Assembly (NCBI GenBank): GCA_016935655.1 | Contig: JAFGQM010000097.1 | Coordinates: 1-25,309, forward strand | Source of the DNA: Candidatus Altarchaeota archaeon | GTDB lineage: Archaea; Altiarchaeota; Altiarchaeia; JAFGQM01 | Length of the DNA stretch: 25,309 bases | Reading direction: 5' to 3' | Part shown: positions 1 to 8,957 of the stretch, piece after piece | Numbering within the stretch: the first letter of the stretch is position 1 | Layout: every line of letters begins with the position of its first letter | Position numbers and translations under genes: made by a program | Notes under the pieces: generated by a model | Told to the model about the DNA's origin: nothing | Seen by the model: only the letters and a program-made list of their open reading frames with translations | Database searches by the model: none

Positions 1-1
1 C

Positions 2-2485
2 CACACGGGCGACAGTATCGTGGTTGCGCCCACGCAGACCCTGAACGACTCTGAGTATCAACTATTGCGTTCGGCTTCAATAAGGATAATAAGGGCACTC
101 AAGGTGGAGGGGGGCTGCAACATCCAGTTTGCGCTCCACCCCGAAAGAGCCGAGTACAAAGTCATAGAGGTCAATCCCAGAGTCTCGAGATCATCTGCAT
201 TGGCGTCTAAAGCCACGGGTTATCCGATAGCCAGAGTAGCCGCCAAGATAGCGATAGGGATGACCTTGGATGGGATACCAAACGAGGTGACGAAAAGTAC
301 GCCTGCATCTTTCGAGCCGGCAATTGATTATATAGTGGTAAAAGTCCCTAGGTGGCCATTTGACAAGTTCCGCGGAATCCCAAGGACCCTAGGGACTGAG
401 ATGAGGAGCACTGGTGAGGTCATGAGCATAGGGAGAACCTTTGAAGAGGCTCTGCAGAAGGCCATCAGGTCTTTGGATATAAAGAGGGCGGGCATATGCG
501 CCGACGGTAGGGCCGAGGAAACCGACGGGGAGAAAATAAAGGCCGTCTTAGAGAAAGCGACCGACGAAAGGATTTTTTATGTATTTGATGCGCTGAAGCA
601 CGGCTTTACTATTGACGAAGTCTACAGACTCTGCAAAATCGACAAGTTCTTCCTCGAGAAGATAAAGAACCTCATTGATATGGAGGCTGAACTTAAGGGC
701 AAGAAACTGACCAAGGAACTCATCAGAAGGGCTAAGAGGTTTGGTTTCTCAGACAAACAGATAGCCAATCTCACAAGCCGGAAAGAGGATGAGATAAGGG
801 GGGTAAGAAAACCTGACATAAAAGCGACATTTAAGCTTGTGGACACATGCGCGGCAGAATTCGAGGCCAAGACCCCTTATTACTATTCTACCTACGAGGA
901 GGAATGCGAAGCCTCTCCTACAAATAGGAAAAAGGTCATCATACTCGGAAGCGGACCCATAAGGATAGGTCAGGGTGTCGAGTTCGATTACTGCACAGTA
1001 CACGCCGTTACTGCAATCCGAGAAAAAGGATACGAGGCGATCGTCATAAACAACAATCCAGAGACGGTAAGTACGGATTTCGATACCTCAGATAAACTTT
1101 ATTTCGAACCGCTGACTATTGAAGATGTTTTGAATATTGTCGAGAGAGAGTCTGAAAATCTCATGGGCGTCATGGTACAGTTCGGCGGCCAGACTGCCAT
1201 AAATCTAATCGACGGCCTGAACAAAAACGGGGTCAAAATCCTGGGGACACAGCCAGAGGCTGTTGACACTGCAGAAGACAGGGACAAGTTCGGCAAGATC
1301 CTCGACGAATTGAGGATACCCTCGGCAAACTGGGGGACTGCCTTCTCGTTCGACAAGGCCAAGGAGATAGCCAATAAGCTGGGTTATCCGGTTCTGGTCA
1401 GGCCCTCCTATGTCCTGGGCGGGCGCGCGATGGAGATCGTCTATACTGATGAAGACTTAGAGGACTATATGAGGGAAGCAGTGAAGGTCTCACCAGACCA
1501 TCCCATCCTTATCGACAAGTTCTTGGATGATGCAGTGGAGATAGACGTGGATGCTATATGCGATGGGAAAGACGTCTACATCGGCGGTATAATGGAACAC
1601 ATAGAAGAAGCGGGGATACATTCCGGCGACTCCGCCTGTGTGATACCCCCGCAGACGCTCTCCGAGGAGATGATACAACGGATTGGAGATTACACCAAGA
1701 AACTGGCTCTTGGCCTAAAAACAGTCGGCCTGATAAACATCCAATACGCAATAAAGAACGACATCCTGTATATCCTCGAAGCGAATCCCAGGTCCTCCAG
1801 GACGATACCCTTCGTCTCGAAGGCCACCGGCGTCCCGCTTGCAAAGATAGCCACCCGTGTCATCATGGGGGAGCGGCTCAAGGACCTGATTAAGGACTTT
1901 GACCAATCGAGGAGGATAAAACACGTGGCAGTCAAGGAGGTCGTATTGCCGTTCGACAAACTGAGGATTGACCCGATACTCGGGCCCGAGATGAGGAGCA
2001 CTGGTGAGTCCATGGGTATCGATGATAACTTCGGTAATGCTTACTACAAGGCAGTCTATGGCGCCGGGCAGACGCTGCAGATGAAGGGCAAGGTCTTCAT
2101 AAGCGTCTGCGACAGGGACAAGGAGAAGATCGGGAAACTGGCAAAGGAACTGGAGAATATGGGTTATGAACTGATAACTACGGAAGGTACTCTTGAGGTC
2201 CTAAATAAAGCTAGCGTGAAGGCGGAAAGAGTAAACAAGGTAAGCGAAGGAAGCCCCCATATAGTCGATATGATCGAAGGCAGGAGAATCAGTCTGATAA
2301 TCAACACCCCGGAAAGGGGTGTAAAAGTCAAGAGCGATGAGAAGGCTATCAGATATGCCGCCCTTGATTTTGATGTGCCCTATGTGACCACCATGACCGG
2401 CGCTTATGCCATGGTCTCGGCCTTGAAACAGGTAAGGGGGGGGAAGGTCGCTACAAAGAGCTTAAACGAGTATTTTAATGACTAA
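2..2485 (+). CDS. carB: Carbamoyl-phosphate synthase large subunit (5' end outside window)
   Basis: The frame is open from base 2 and enters at HTGDSIVVAP, a conserved point near residue 240 of the roughly 1070-residue CarB, so about 827 residues are present and the first quarter is missing. Visible in order are the end of the first ATP-grasp half (EVNPRVSRSSALASKATGYP, then EMRSTGE), the helical oligomerisation region, the second synthetase half (ILGSGPIRIGQGVEFDY, LVRPSYVLGGRAMEIV, EANPRSSRTIPFVSKATG, EMRSTGE again), and the C-terminal MGS-like allosteric domain (KVFISVCDRDKE to VTTMTGAYAM), where UMP and ornithine act in bacterial enzymes. With CarA it makes carbamoyl phosphate from glutamine, bicarbonate and 2 ATP. 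carA is not in the window. The product feeds both pyrB and argF, which lie just downstream. No frameshift is seen. Confidence 0.97.
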   Translation, partial: HTGDSIVVAPTQTLNDSEYQLLRSASIRIIRALKVEGGCNIQFALHPERAEYKVIEVNPRVSRSSALASKATGYPIARVAAKIAIGMTLDGIPNEVTKSTPASFEPAIDYIVVKVPRWPFDKFRGIPRTLGTEMRSTGEVMSIGRTFEEALQKAIRSLDIKRAGICADGRAEETDGEKIKAVLEKATDERIFYVFDALKHGFTIDEVYRLCKIDKFFLEKIKNLIDMEAELKGKKLTKELIRRAKRFGFSDKQIANLTSRKEDEIRGVRKPDIKATFKLVDTCAAEFEAKTPYYYSTYEEECEASPTNRKKVIILGSGPIRIGQGVEFDYCTVHAVTAIREKGYEAIVINNNPETVSTDFDTSDKLYFEPLTIEDVLNIVERESENLMGVMVQFGGQTAINLIDGLNKNGVKILGTQPEAVDTAEDRDKFGKILDELRIPSANWGTAFSFDKAKEIANKLGYPVLVRPSYVLGGRAMEIVYTDEDLEDYMREAVKVSPDHPILIDKFLDDAVEIDVDAICDGKDVYIGGIMEHIEEAGIHSGDSACVIPPQTLSEEMIQRIGDYTKKLALGLKTVGLINIQYAIKNDILYILEANPRSSRTIPFVSKATGVPLAKIATRVIMGERLKDLIKDFDQSRRIKHVAVKEVVLPFDKLRIDPILGPEMRSTGESMGIDDNFGNAYYKAVYGAGQTLQMKGKVFISVCDRDKEKIGKLAKELENMGYELITTEGTLEVLNKASVKAERVNKVSEGSPHIVDMIEGRRISLIINTPERGVKVKSDEKAIRYAALDFDVPYVTTMTGAYAMVSALKQVRGGKVATKSLNEYFND

Positions 2486-2506
2486 GCGTAAAAATTAGGG
2501 CTTATT

Positions 2507-3982
2507 ATGGTCGAAAAAATTTCTAAAAAAGACTTCCTGGAGTTTACTACTTCCATAGACTTGGACCGGGTGATCTTCTTGGAGGACGTCTGGGGCAGCC
2601 AGGCACATGCGATAATGCTAGCCAAGCAAAAGATCATAGAAAAGAACGACTTGAAGGGCCTACTACAGTGGTTAGAGAAAGCTAAAAACGAGTTTCTGGC
2701 CGGGAATTTCAGGCTGGATGAAGAATTGGAAGACGTGCACATGAACGTTGAGGATTTCGTAAAGAAGGGCTGCGGCGATGAGGTGGGGGGCAAGTTGCAC
2801 ACTGCCCGTTCAAGAAATGACCAGGTTATTGTAGATACAAAACTGCATCTACGCGAGGAGATACTAAAACTCCAAGAGGGCATAATAGGGCTACAAAAGG
2901 CCTTCTTGAAAGTGGCTAAAGGGAATGAAAAGACCATTATGCCGGGCTTCACCCATATGCAGCATGCACAACCGATGAGCTTTGCCTTTTGGGCGACTGG
3001 CTATGTGAGCATGTTGGCAAGGGACCTAGAACGCCTCCAGCAGGCATATGATAGGGTAAATATCAACCCTCTTGGCGCTTGCGCCATGTCCGGGACGTCA
3101 TTACCTACAGACCGTACAATAACGACAAAACTGTTGGGGTTTAGGGAGATTCATGAACATGCTCTGGATGCTGTGAGCAGCAGGGATTTCATAATCGAAA
3201 CACTGGCAGATGTGGCAATACTTGCGTCAAACTTATCAAAGCTGGCTGAAGAGCTTGTCTTATGGAGCAGTTACGAATTCAGTTTTATAGAGATTGACGA
3301 GGCGTATTGCTCTGGTAGCAGTATCATGCCACAAAAGAGGAACCCTGATGTTGCTGAGCTGGTAAGGGGTAGGACCGGTCATATGTACGGCAGTCTGGTC
3401 AATATCTTGACTTCGACAAAAGGGCTCCCTATGGGTTACAACAGAGACCTACAGGAGGACAAGCTCCCCCTATGGTATTCGATTACCCTCATGGACTCCA
3501 CGCTGAAGATACTAGCTAAGGTAATAGATTCCATGAAGCTGAACAAAGCTAGGATGGGGCAATATGCAGCTACCGGCTTCTCCGGCGCCACAGCTTTGGC
3601 AAACTACCTGGTGGAGAAGCACAAACTCTCTTTTAGGAATAGCCATGGAGTTATCAAAAAACTTGTTGACGAGCTAGCAACACGTGGGGGGACTCTTGAG
3701 AACATCGACTCAGTAGTCGAGATGCTGAAGGTGGAAGGTATCAAAACAAGGGCCAAGGATATAATCGATGTGATAAATGTTGAGAAGATTTTGGAATCAC
3801 AAAATAGCCTTGGTGGAACCTCGCCAGAAGAGGTTTCGAGGATGGAGGAAAAGCTGGGTAGAAGTATAGCTCTGGGCGAGGGGGTATTGAACGAGTCTTG
3901 GATTGGGATAAACAAGGCTAAAAAGCTAACTGAAGATGTCATAAAAAAATTTCTCTATGGCGGGGAGCTAATGGATTTTTAA
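2507..3982 (+). CDS. argH: Argininosuccinate lyase
   Basis: 491 residues. It splits argininosuccinate into arginine and fumarate, the last step of arginine synthesis. Family marks are HTARSRNDQV near residue 98, TSLPTDR, and the fumarase/lyase superfamily signature GSSIMPQKRNP at residues 270-280, whose first serines form the mobile catalytic loop. The N-terminus lacks the LWGGRF box of bacterial ArgH and begins directly with the FTTSIDLDRV segment. An in-frame stop at 2489-2491 rules out a longer start, so this is the true N-terminus and fits a shorter archaeal form as I recall it. It starts 21 nt after carB and is followed 24 nt later by pyrB, probably in one transcript. The other two late arginine genes lie convergently downstream. 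Confidence 0.96.
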   Translation: MVEKISKKDFLEFTTSIDLDRVIFLEDVWGSQAHAIMLAKQKIIEKNDLKGLLQWLEKAKNEFLAGNFRLDEELEDVHMNVEDFVKKGCGDEVGGKLHTARSRNDQVIVDTKLHLREEILKLQEGIIGLQKAFLKVAKGNEKTIMPGFTHMQHAQPMSFAFWATGYVSMLARDLERLQQAYDRVNINPLGACAMSGTSLPTDRTITTKLLGFREIHEHALDAVSSRDFIIETLADVAILASNLSKLAEELVLWSSYEFSFIEIDEAYCSGSSIMPQKRNPDVAELVRGRTGHMYGSLVNILTSTKGLPMGYNRDLQEDKLPLWYSITLMDSTLKILAKVIDSMKLNKARMGQYAATGFSGATALANYLVEKHKLSFRNSHGVIKKLVDELATRGGTLENIDSVVEMLKVEGIKTRAKDIIDVINVEKILESQNSLGGTSPEEVSRMEEKLGRSIALGEGVLNESWIGINKAKKLTEDVIKKFLYGGELMDF

Positions 3983-4006
3983 CTTTAAAACCTAAAATTA
4001 CGCAAG

Positions 4007-4906
4007 ATGGATATCATCTCCACAAGGAGTTTCAATAAAGAGTTCATTGGGGGGATTCTCAAGGATGCCAAAAAGTTTGAGAAAAAAGGCGACTTTTCCA
4101 ACATCCTGAAAGACAAGATCTTGGCTACCCTTTTCTACGAGCCTAGCACAAGGACTAGGTTCTCCTTCCAGAGCGCCATGCAAAGGCTCGGGGGCAGGAT
4201 CGTGGGTTTCGATTCCGCGGAATCCGCGTCTGTAAAAAAGGGGGAGACCCTTACGGACACCATCCAGATGGTCTCCGGATACTCAGACTGTATCGTCATA
4301 AGGCACCCCAAGGAAGGATCTGCGAAACTGGCTGCCGACATATCGCCTGTGCCGGTTGTTTCTGCTGGGGATGGCAGCCATGACCACCCGACACAAACGT
4401 TACTTGACCTGTACACTATCCAAAAGAGCTTTGGTGGAATGGAAGGACTCAACGTGGGAATCTGCGGGGACCTCAGATACGGCAGGACTGGAAGGCCCTT
4501 GTCTATAGGGCTGAGCCATTATGGGGTCAATATGTTCTTCATATCGCCCCCACAACTAAGTATGGACAAAGGCACCATAAGATTCCTAAAGGACAAGAGG
4601 ATCAATGTAAAAGAGATGCTCAAAATCGAAGATGCGATAAAGGAACTGGATGTGCTCTATATGACGAGGATTCAGCAGGAGAGGTTCCCGACTGAGGAGG
4701 AATACCTGAAATTCAAGGGTGTTTATGTTGTGGATAAACAGATTATGGATATGGCAAGGCCCGAGTTCATATTGATGCATCCGCTGCCCAGGGTGGACGA
4801 GATAAGGACTGCAGTCGATTCAGACCCCAGGGCAAAATACTTCGAGCAGGCGAAGAACGGCGTACCGGTCAGGATGGCTGTATTGAACAAGGCGATGAAG
4901 GAGTAA
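4007..4906 (+). CDS. pyrB: Aspartate carbamoyltransferase catalytic chain
   Basis: 299 residues, the usual length. It transfers carbamoyl phosphate to aspartate, the first committed step of pyrimidine synthesis. The carbamoyl-phosphate motif STRTRFSF begins at residue 47; HPTQTLLDLYTI and MHPLPRVDEI, which mark aspartate rather than ornithine transcarbamoylases, are both present. It is followed after a single base by pyrI, so the two chains of the allosteric holoenzyme are co-transcribed. The upstream carB supplies its substrate. The ATG at 4007 sits 24 nt after argH and matches the expected N-terminus of the family. Confidence 0.97.
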   Translation: MDIISTRSFNKEFIGGILKDAKKFEKKGDFSNILKDKILATLFYEPSTRTRFSFQSAMQRLGGRIVGFDSAESASVKKGETLTDTIQMVSGYSDCIVIRHPKEGSAKLAADISPVPVVSAGDGSHDHPTQTLLDLYTIQKSFGGMEGLNVGICGDLRYGRTGRPLSIGLSHYGVNMFFISPPQLSMDKGTIRFLKDKRINVKEMLKIEDAIKELDVLYMTRIQQERFPTEEEYLKFKGVYVVDKQIMDMARPEFILMHPLPRVDEIRTAVDSDPRAKYFEQAKNGVPVRMAVLNKAMKE

Positions 4907-4907
4907 A

Positions 4908-5354
4908 ATGGAAAAAACGCTAAAGGTCCAAAAGATAAGGGGGGGGACGGTCATAGATCACATAGCGTCTGGCCACGCCTGGGATGTCGTCAAAATCTTG
5001 GGCCTTGAGACCTACCCGGAAACAGTGATGGTATTATCAAACATCACTTCCAAAAGGCTGGGCAAAAAGGATATCATAAAGGTCGAGAACAAGGAACTGA
5101 AGAAGAATGAAGTGAACATGGTTTCATTACTCTCGCCCTCGGCTTCAGTCAATATAATAAAGAACTTCGAGATTAAGGAGAAGTATAATGTCGATGTCCC
5201 GAAGGAGGTAATAGGACTACTAAAATGCACAAATCCTGTATGTATAACGCACGAGGAGCCCGTCAAGAGCAAGTTCTTTGTGGAATCAGAGGAACCACTT
5301 ACACTGCGTTGCGCCTATTGCGAGAGGATATTGAACAAAATAAACTTCATCTGA
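4908..5354 (+). CDS. pyrI: Aspartate carbamoyltransferase regulatory chain
   Basis: 148 residues. It is the regulatory partner of PyrB; in known enzymes its N-terminal domain binds CTP/ATP and its C-terminal zinc domain contacts the catalytic chain. The N-terminal part shows VQKIRGGTVIDHIASGHA, the nucleotide-binding start of the family. The four zinc cysteines are Cys107, Cys112, Cys135 and Cys138 (KCTNPVC and RCAYC), with the family spacing. The ATG follows the pyrB stop by one base. The gene ends 29 nt before the convergent argG stop. Its presence implies that pyrimidine synthesis here is under end-product control by nucleotides. Confidence 0.97.
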   Translation: MEKTLKVQKIRGGTVIDHIASGHAWDVVKILGLETYPETVMVLSNITSKRLGKKDIIKVENKELKKNEVNMVSLLSPSASVNIIKNFEIKEKYNVDVPKEVIGLLKCTNPVCITHEEPVKSKFFVESEEPLTLRCAYCERILNKINFI

Positions 5355-5383
5355 TTAGGAGTACGTGAACACCCTGAAGTGAA

Positions 5384-6616
5384 TCAATTCTTAGACTTTC
5401 GATTCCTCAAGGCCCACATCTTAAGCCTCAGTGCGTTTAGTTTTATGAATCCTATGGCGTCCTTTTGGTCATAGCCCCCGTGAACGTCCATGCTTGCTAT
5501 CGCCTCGTCATAGAGGCTTTCCCTTGATTCCCGCCCGATAGGGAGGACATTGCCTTTGTAGATGGACAGATACACCTTCCCGGAAACCCTCTCCTGCGAT
5601 TTGTTTATTGCCGCCATGAGGAATTCCATCTCAGGGCTGTACCAAAACCCGTAATAGATAAGCTCCGATATCTTAGGGATCAATGCGTCCCTTAGGTGCA
5701 TTACCTCGCGGTCCATTGTAATGCCTTCAAGATCCATATGCGCGGCCCTCAGTATCGTCCCAGCGGGCGTCTCATAAACTCCCCTAGACTTCATGCCTAC
5801 AAACCGGTTCTCGACTATGTCGACTCGCCCTACACCGTTCTCGCCGCCGATCTTGTTAAGGTAAAGGAACAGGTCTAAAGAGCCTTGTTTTACGGTGTGA
5901 TCGTTGAGGTTCTCTGCCTTCACCGGAACCCCCCCAATGAACTCTATGCTGAGCTTGGTTTCCTTATCGGGCGCCTCCCTCGGGCTCTTGGTCATCTGGA
6001 ACATATCCTCCCTAGGCTCAAACTTGGGATCTTCCAACTCGCCAGCCTCATAACTAATATGCATGATGTTCGGGTCAGAGCTATATGGTTTTTCCGCTGT
6101 TGCAGCAACAGGTATCCCGTTCTTCTTTGCATAGCTTATCATGTCGCTCCTGCCCTGGAACTTCGACAGGAACTTCTCGTCTTTCCAGGGGGCTATTATC
6201 TTTACCTCGGGCATGAGAGTCATGTATGTAATCTCGAACCTGACTTGGTCGTTGCCCTTGCCCGTAGCGCCATGGGAAACGATCTTTGTCCCCTCTTTTC
6301 TAGCGATTTCAATCTGCCGCTTTGCAATAAGAGGCCTAGCCAAAGAGGTCCCAAGAAGGTATCTGCCCTCATAAATGGCATTCGCCTTAAGCGCAGGAAA
6401 GACAAAGTCGGTTATGAATTCCTCCCTTAAGTCCTCCACATAAACCTTCGAAGCGCCTATCTTAAGGGCTTTCTCCTTGGCCTTCCCAAAATCCTCTTGC
6501 TGGCCCAAATCAGCGATAAAGGCCACAACATCATACCCCTCCCCCAAGAGCCACTTGAGTATGATGGATGTGTCCAATCCCCCACTATAAGCCAGAATAA
6601 CCTTTTCTTTTGTCAT
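5384..6616 (-). CDS. argG: Argininosuccinate synthase
   Basis: 410 residues when started at the ATG at 6616. It joins citrulline and aspartate with ATP to form argininosuccinate. The PP-loop AYSGGLDTS lies at residues 9-17, followed by [26 protein letters not shown] and [15 protein letters not shown] segments typical of the family. An in-frame ATG exists at 6661, but it would add 15 unrelated residues inside argF. The 6616 start gives the family N-terminus (KVILAYSGG) and overlaps the argF stop in an ATGA arrangement, a sign of translational coupling. It receives citrulline from ArgF and hands product to ArgH on the opposite strand. Confidence 0.96.
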   Translation of the reverse strand: MTKEKVILAYSGGLDTSIILKWLLGEGYDVVAFIADLGQQEDFGKAKEKALKIGASKVYVEDLREEFITDFVFPALKANAIYEGRYLLGTSLARPLIAKRQIEIARKEGTKIVSHGATGKGNDQVRFEITYMTLMPEVKIIAPWKDEKFLSKFQGRSDMISYAKKNGIPVAATAEKPYSSDPNIMHISYEAGELEDPKFEPREDMFQMTKSPREAPDKETKLSIEFIGGVPVKAENLNDHTVKQGSLDLFLYLNKIGGENGVGRVDIVENRFVGMKSRGVYETPAGTILRAAHMDLEGITMDREVMHLRDALIPKISELIYYGFWYSPEMEFLMAAINKSQERVSGKVYLSIYKGNVLPIGRESRESLYDEAIASMDVHGGYDQKDAIGFIKLNALRLKMWALRNRKSKN

Positions 6617-7542
6617 TTTTTGTTTCCGATAAGCTTTAGTAGTAAAGCATTCTGCATCCACATGCGGTTCTCCGCCTGGTCCACGACAACGCTTTGCGAC
6701 CCGTCTATGACCTCCTCGGACACCTCCATCCCCCTATAAGCGGGAAGGCAGTGCATGAATATGGCGTCTTCCTTGGCCTCGGCCATAAGATCATTGGTCA
6801 CCTGAAATAGTTCGAGTTCCTTTATCCTCTTGTCCCTCTCCTGCTGTGATACATGCATGCTCATCCATGTATCCGTATAGACCACATCGGCTCCCCTGAC
6901 TGCCTCTTGGGGATTGTGGGTCTTCTCGAATTTGGTCTTGTTCTTTTGAGACTCCTTCAAAGAATAGGACAATATCGAGCTTTTGGGGTCAAAGCCCTCT
7001 GGGAAGCCCAGGGTCAGGTTTATGCCCATCTTTGGGGCGGCTATCAGCCACGAGTGGCAGGTGTTGTTGTTGCAATCGCCCAAATAGGCCACCTTGAGCC
7101 CCGTGAGCCTCTTTTTTATTTCATAGATGGTGAACATATCGCTCAATATCTGGCATGGATGGTTCAGGTTTGTAAGCCCGTTTATGACCGGGACAGTGGC
7201 GTTCTGTGCCAACCCTACGATGTCGTCGTATTCGAAAACGCGGGCCATTATGGCATCCACATACCTACTGAGAACGCGGGCAGTGTCTGCTATGCTCTCC
7301 CCCCTGCCAAGCTGTATGTCATTGATGTTCAGGAATATGGCATGTCCGCCCATCCTCGTCATGCCGGCCTCAAAAGAGACACGAGTGCGGAGCGATGGTT
7401 TTTGGAATATCATGCCCAGAGTCTTGTGCTGGAGAGCCGAAGAGTATTTATCTGGGTTGGATTTCATATCCCCTGCCGTATCTATGAGCCCAGAGATATC
7501 ATCTGCACTGTAGTCCGAAAGCGACACTAGGTCTTTTTTCAT
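6613..7542 (-). CDS. argF: Ornithine carbamoyltransferase
   Basis: 309 residues. It makes citrulline from ornithine and carbamoyl phosphate. SLRTRVSF at residues 50-57 is the carbamoyl-phosphate motif, HPCQ is at 128-131, and HCLP at 264-267 is the ornithine-carbamoyltransferase signature that separates it from PyrB. DTWMSM at 224-229 corresponds to the SMG ornithine loop. Its TGA overlaps the argG ATG. A TATA-like box 25-32 nt upstream on this strand suggests a very short or absent leader. It faces away from an ornithine cyclodeaminase gene that would compete for ornithine. Confidence 0.96.
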   Translation of the reverse strand: MKKDLVSLSDYSADDISGLIDTAGDMKSNPDKYSSALQHKTLGMIFQKPSLRTRVSFEAGMTRMGGHAIFLNINDIQLGRGESIADTARVLSRYVDAIMARVFEYDDIVGLAQNATVPVINGLTNLNHPCQILSDMFTIYEIKKRLTGLKVAYLGDCNNNTCHSWLIAAPKMGINLTLGFPEGFDPKSSILSYSLKESQKNKTKFEKTHNPQEAVRGADVVYTDTWMSMHVSQQERDKRIKELELFQVTNDLMAEAKEDAIFMHCLPAYRGMEVSEEVIDGSQSVVVDQAENRMWMQNALLLKLIGNKK

Positions 7543-7566
7543 CCCAGAACAAGCGGCTTGATGGGA

Positions 7567-7574
7567 GTATAAAC
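7567..7574 (-). promoter_or_regulatory. TATA box for argF-argG
   Basis: Reading the minus strand, GTTTATAC lies 25-32 nt before the argF ATG at 7542. This is the normal archaeal TATA-to-transcription-start distance, so transcription would begin at or just before the start codon. Assigned by position and resemblance to the archaeal TATA consensus only. Confidence 0.5.
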
Positions 7575-7589
7575 AAGCCAGAAGTAATA

Positions 7590-7597
7590 TTTAAATG
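7590..7597 (+). promoter_or_regulatory. TATA box for ornithine cyclodeaminase gene
   Basis: TTTAAATG sits about 50 nt before the ATG at 7646. It contains the upstream in-frame ATG at 7595, so that ATG cannot be in the mRNA if this box is used. This supports 7646 as the start. Confidence 0.5.
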
Positions 7598-7645
7598 TTC
7601 ATAAATAAAAGATATGGGAACAGCTTCATTCTAAATTCATTAAAA

Positions 7646-8869
7646 ATGGTTGCCGAATATCAGCAGGAGGTAGAGCTCAGCGGCCATCTCATCGACTCAC
7701 AGATATTGTCCAAGGTATGGGACAAGATCCTGGAGATGGGGGGGGACTTCGAAGACTTGGACTTCAGATTAGGCAAAACCAACAAGGATGAGAGCTATGC
7801 GAAGATCCTAGTAAAGGGGAGGAGCAAAGAGCACTTAAACCGGATATTGAACGAGATCAATGTCTTTGGCGTAGTGACGCCGCAAAAGGGGATCAACCTC
7901 GAGATTGTGAAAAAGGACGGCGTTGCTCCAGATAACTTTTATTCCACTACGAACCACCCGACCTTCGTCTTCCTGGGGGATGAGTGGATACGGGTAGAGA
8001 AACTCAGGATGGACGCCATGATAGTAGTGGGCGAGAATGCCAAAAAAGCCTTCTGCAAGAAGCTCGCGAAGCTCAAGGTCGGCGAGTCGGTGGTCGTGGG
8101 CGTGGATGGCGTAAGAGTCGAGCCTATGGAAAGGCCTAGGAAAAGGGGGATATTCGAGTTCATGGCAAGCACGGTGTCAAGCGAAAGGGACATGAAGCTC
8201 CATATAAGGGGGGTCGCAAAGGAGATGAAGGACACAAAATCAAAAGGCGGCAAGATAGTATTTGTCGTCGGGCCCGCCGTTATCCACACGGGGGGCGACG
8301 ATGCCCTCTCAGAGATCATAAAAATGGGGTATGTCAGCGCGTTGCTCGGTGGGAATGCAGTGGCGGTACATGATATAGAAAAGCAGCTATACGGCACTTC
8401 CCTGGGGATTGACGTGACCACAGGAATAGGAAAAAAGGGCGGCCATAAGAACCACATGCGCGCAATAAATGTCGTAAGGGGGGCTGGTTCGATAGAGGGG
8501 GCCATTGATAAGGGGATCCTCAAGGGCGGTATCATGTACCAATTGGTCAAAAATAGGATACCTTACGTCCTGGCAGGCAGTTTGAGGGACGATGGACCGC
8601 TCCCGGGGGTCATAATGAACATGGAGGAGGCACAAGATGGATACTCAGATGCTGTCAAAGACGCCGACATAGTGGTCATGATGGCCTCCATGCTGCACTC
8701 TATAGCCACGGGAAACATGCTGCCGGCAAACGCCAAAACAGTCTGTGTCGACATCAATCCTGCCGTTGTGACGAAACTGGTGGACAGGGGAACCTCACAG
8801 GCTATAGGGATGGTCACGGATGTTGGCTTGTTCCTGGACAGACTAAGAGGGGAATTAATTAGGGATTAG
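7646..8869 (+). CDS. Ornithine cyclodeaminase, archaeal LOR/SDH-domain family (TIGR00300)
   Basis: 407 residues from the ATG at 7646. The opening (EYQQEVELSGHLIDS) and the C-terminal NAD-binding half (DVTTGIGKKGGHKNHMRA, AGSLRDDGPLPGV, HSIATGNMLPA, CVDINPAVVTKL) match the family first named for a LOR/SDH-like domain. As I recall, a Methanococcus member and the C-terminal part of cyanobacterial ArgZ/AgrE were later shown to be ornithine cyclodeaminases, which release ammonia from ornithine to give proline. It is unrelated to the bacterial mu-crystallin-type enzyme. A possible start at 7595 adds 17 residues that do not look like the family and overlap the TATA box. Divergence from argF puts two ornithine-consuming enzymes back to back. 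The family is firm; the reaction is inferred from relatives. Confidence 0.85.
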   Translation: MVAEYQQEVELSGHLIDSQILSKVWDKILEMGGDFEDLDFRLGKTNKDESYAKILVKGRSKEHLNRILNEINVFGVVTPQKGINLEIVKKDGVAPDNFYSTTNHPTFVFLGDEWIRVEKLRMDAMIVVGENAKKAFCKKLAKLKVGESVVVGVDGVRVEPMERPRKRGIFEFMASTVSSERDMKLHIRGVAKEMKDTKSKGGKIVFVVGPAVIHTGGDDALSEIIKMGYVSALLGGNAVAVHDIEKQLYGTSLGIDVTTGIGKKGGHKNHMRAINVVRGAGSIEGAIDKGILKGGIMYQLVKNRIPYVLAGSLRDDGPLPGVIMNMEEAQDGYSDAVKDADIVVMMASMLHSIATGNMLPANAKTVCVDINPAVVTKLVDRGTSQAIGMVTDVGLFLDRLRGELIRD

Positions 8870-8912
8870 GCAAGTCTGTAAGGGGCATAAATTCCGAGTA
8901 AAAAGATAAACA

Positions 8913-8920
8913 TTTTTATA
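8913..8920 (+). promoter_or_regulatory. TATA box upstream of small unknown gene
   Basis: TTTTTATA lies 38-45 nt before the ATG at 8958 and within an A/T-rich 88-nt gap, giving a predicted leader of roughly 10-15 nt. It supports the downstream small frame being a transcribed gene. Confidence 0.45.
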
Positions 8921-8957
8921 GATAGCCTTTGAATAATAAAGTACCAAAGCCCAGAAA

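Noticed and set aside
6617..6661. Upstream ATG for argG
   Set aside because: It adds 15 unrelated residues within argF; the ATGA overlap start at 6616 gives the family N-terminus.
6853..7530. 225-codon plus-strand frame opposite argF
   Set aside because: It lies fully within argF, whose catalytic motifs are intact; no start signal and no domain.
7595..7645. Upstream ATG for the ornithine cyclodeaminase gene
   Set aside because: The ATG overlaps the likely TATA box and the added 17 residues do not resemble the family; the ATG at 7646 fits both.
7939..8550. 203-codon minus-strand frame inside the ornithine cyclodeaminase gene
   Set aside because: Antisense to strongly conserved family motifs; composition is that of a shadow frame with no recognisable domain.
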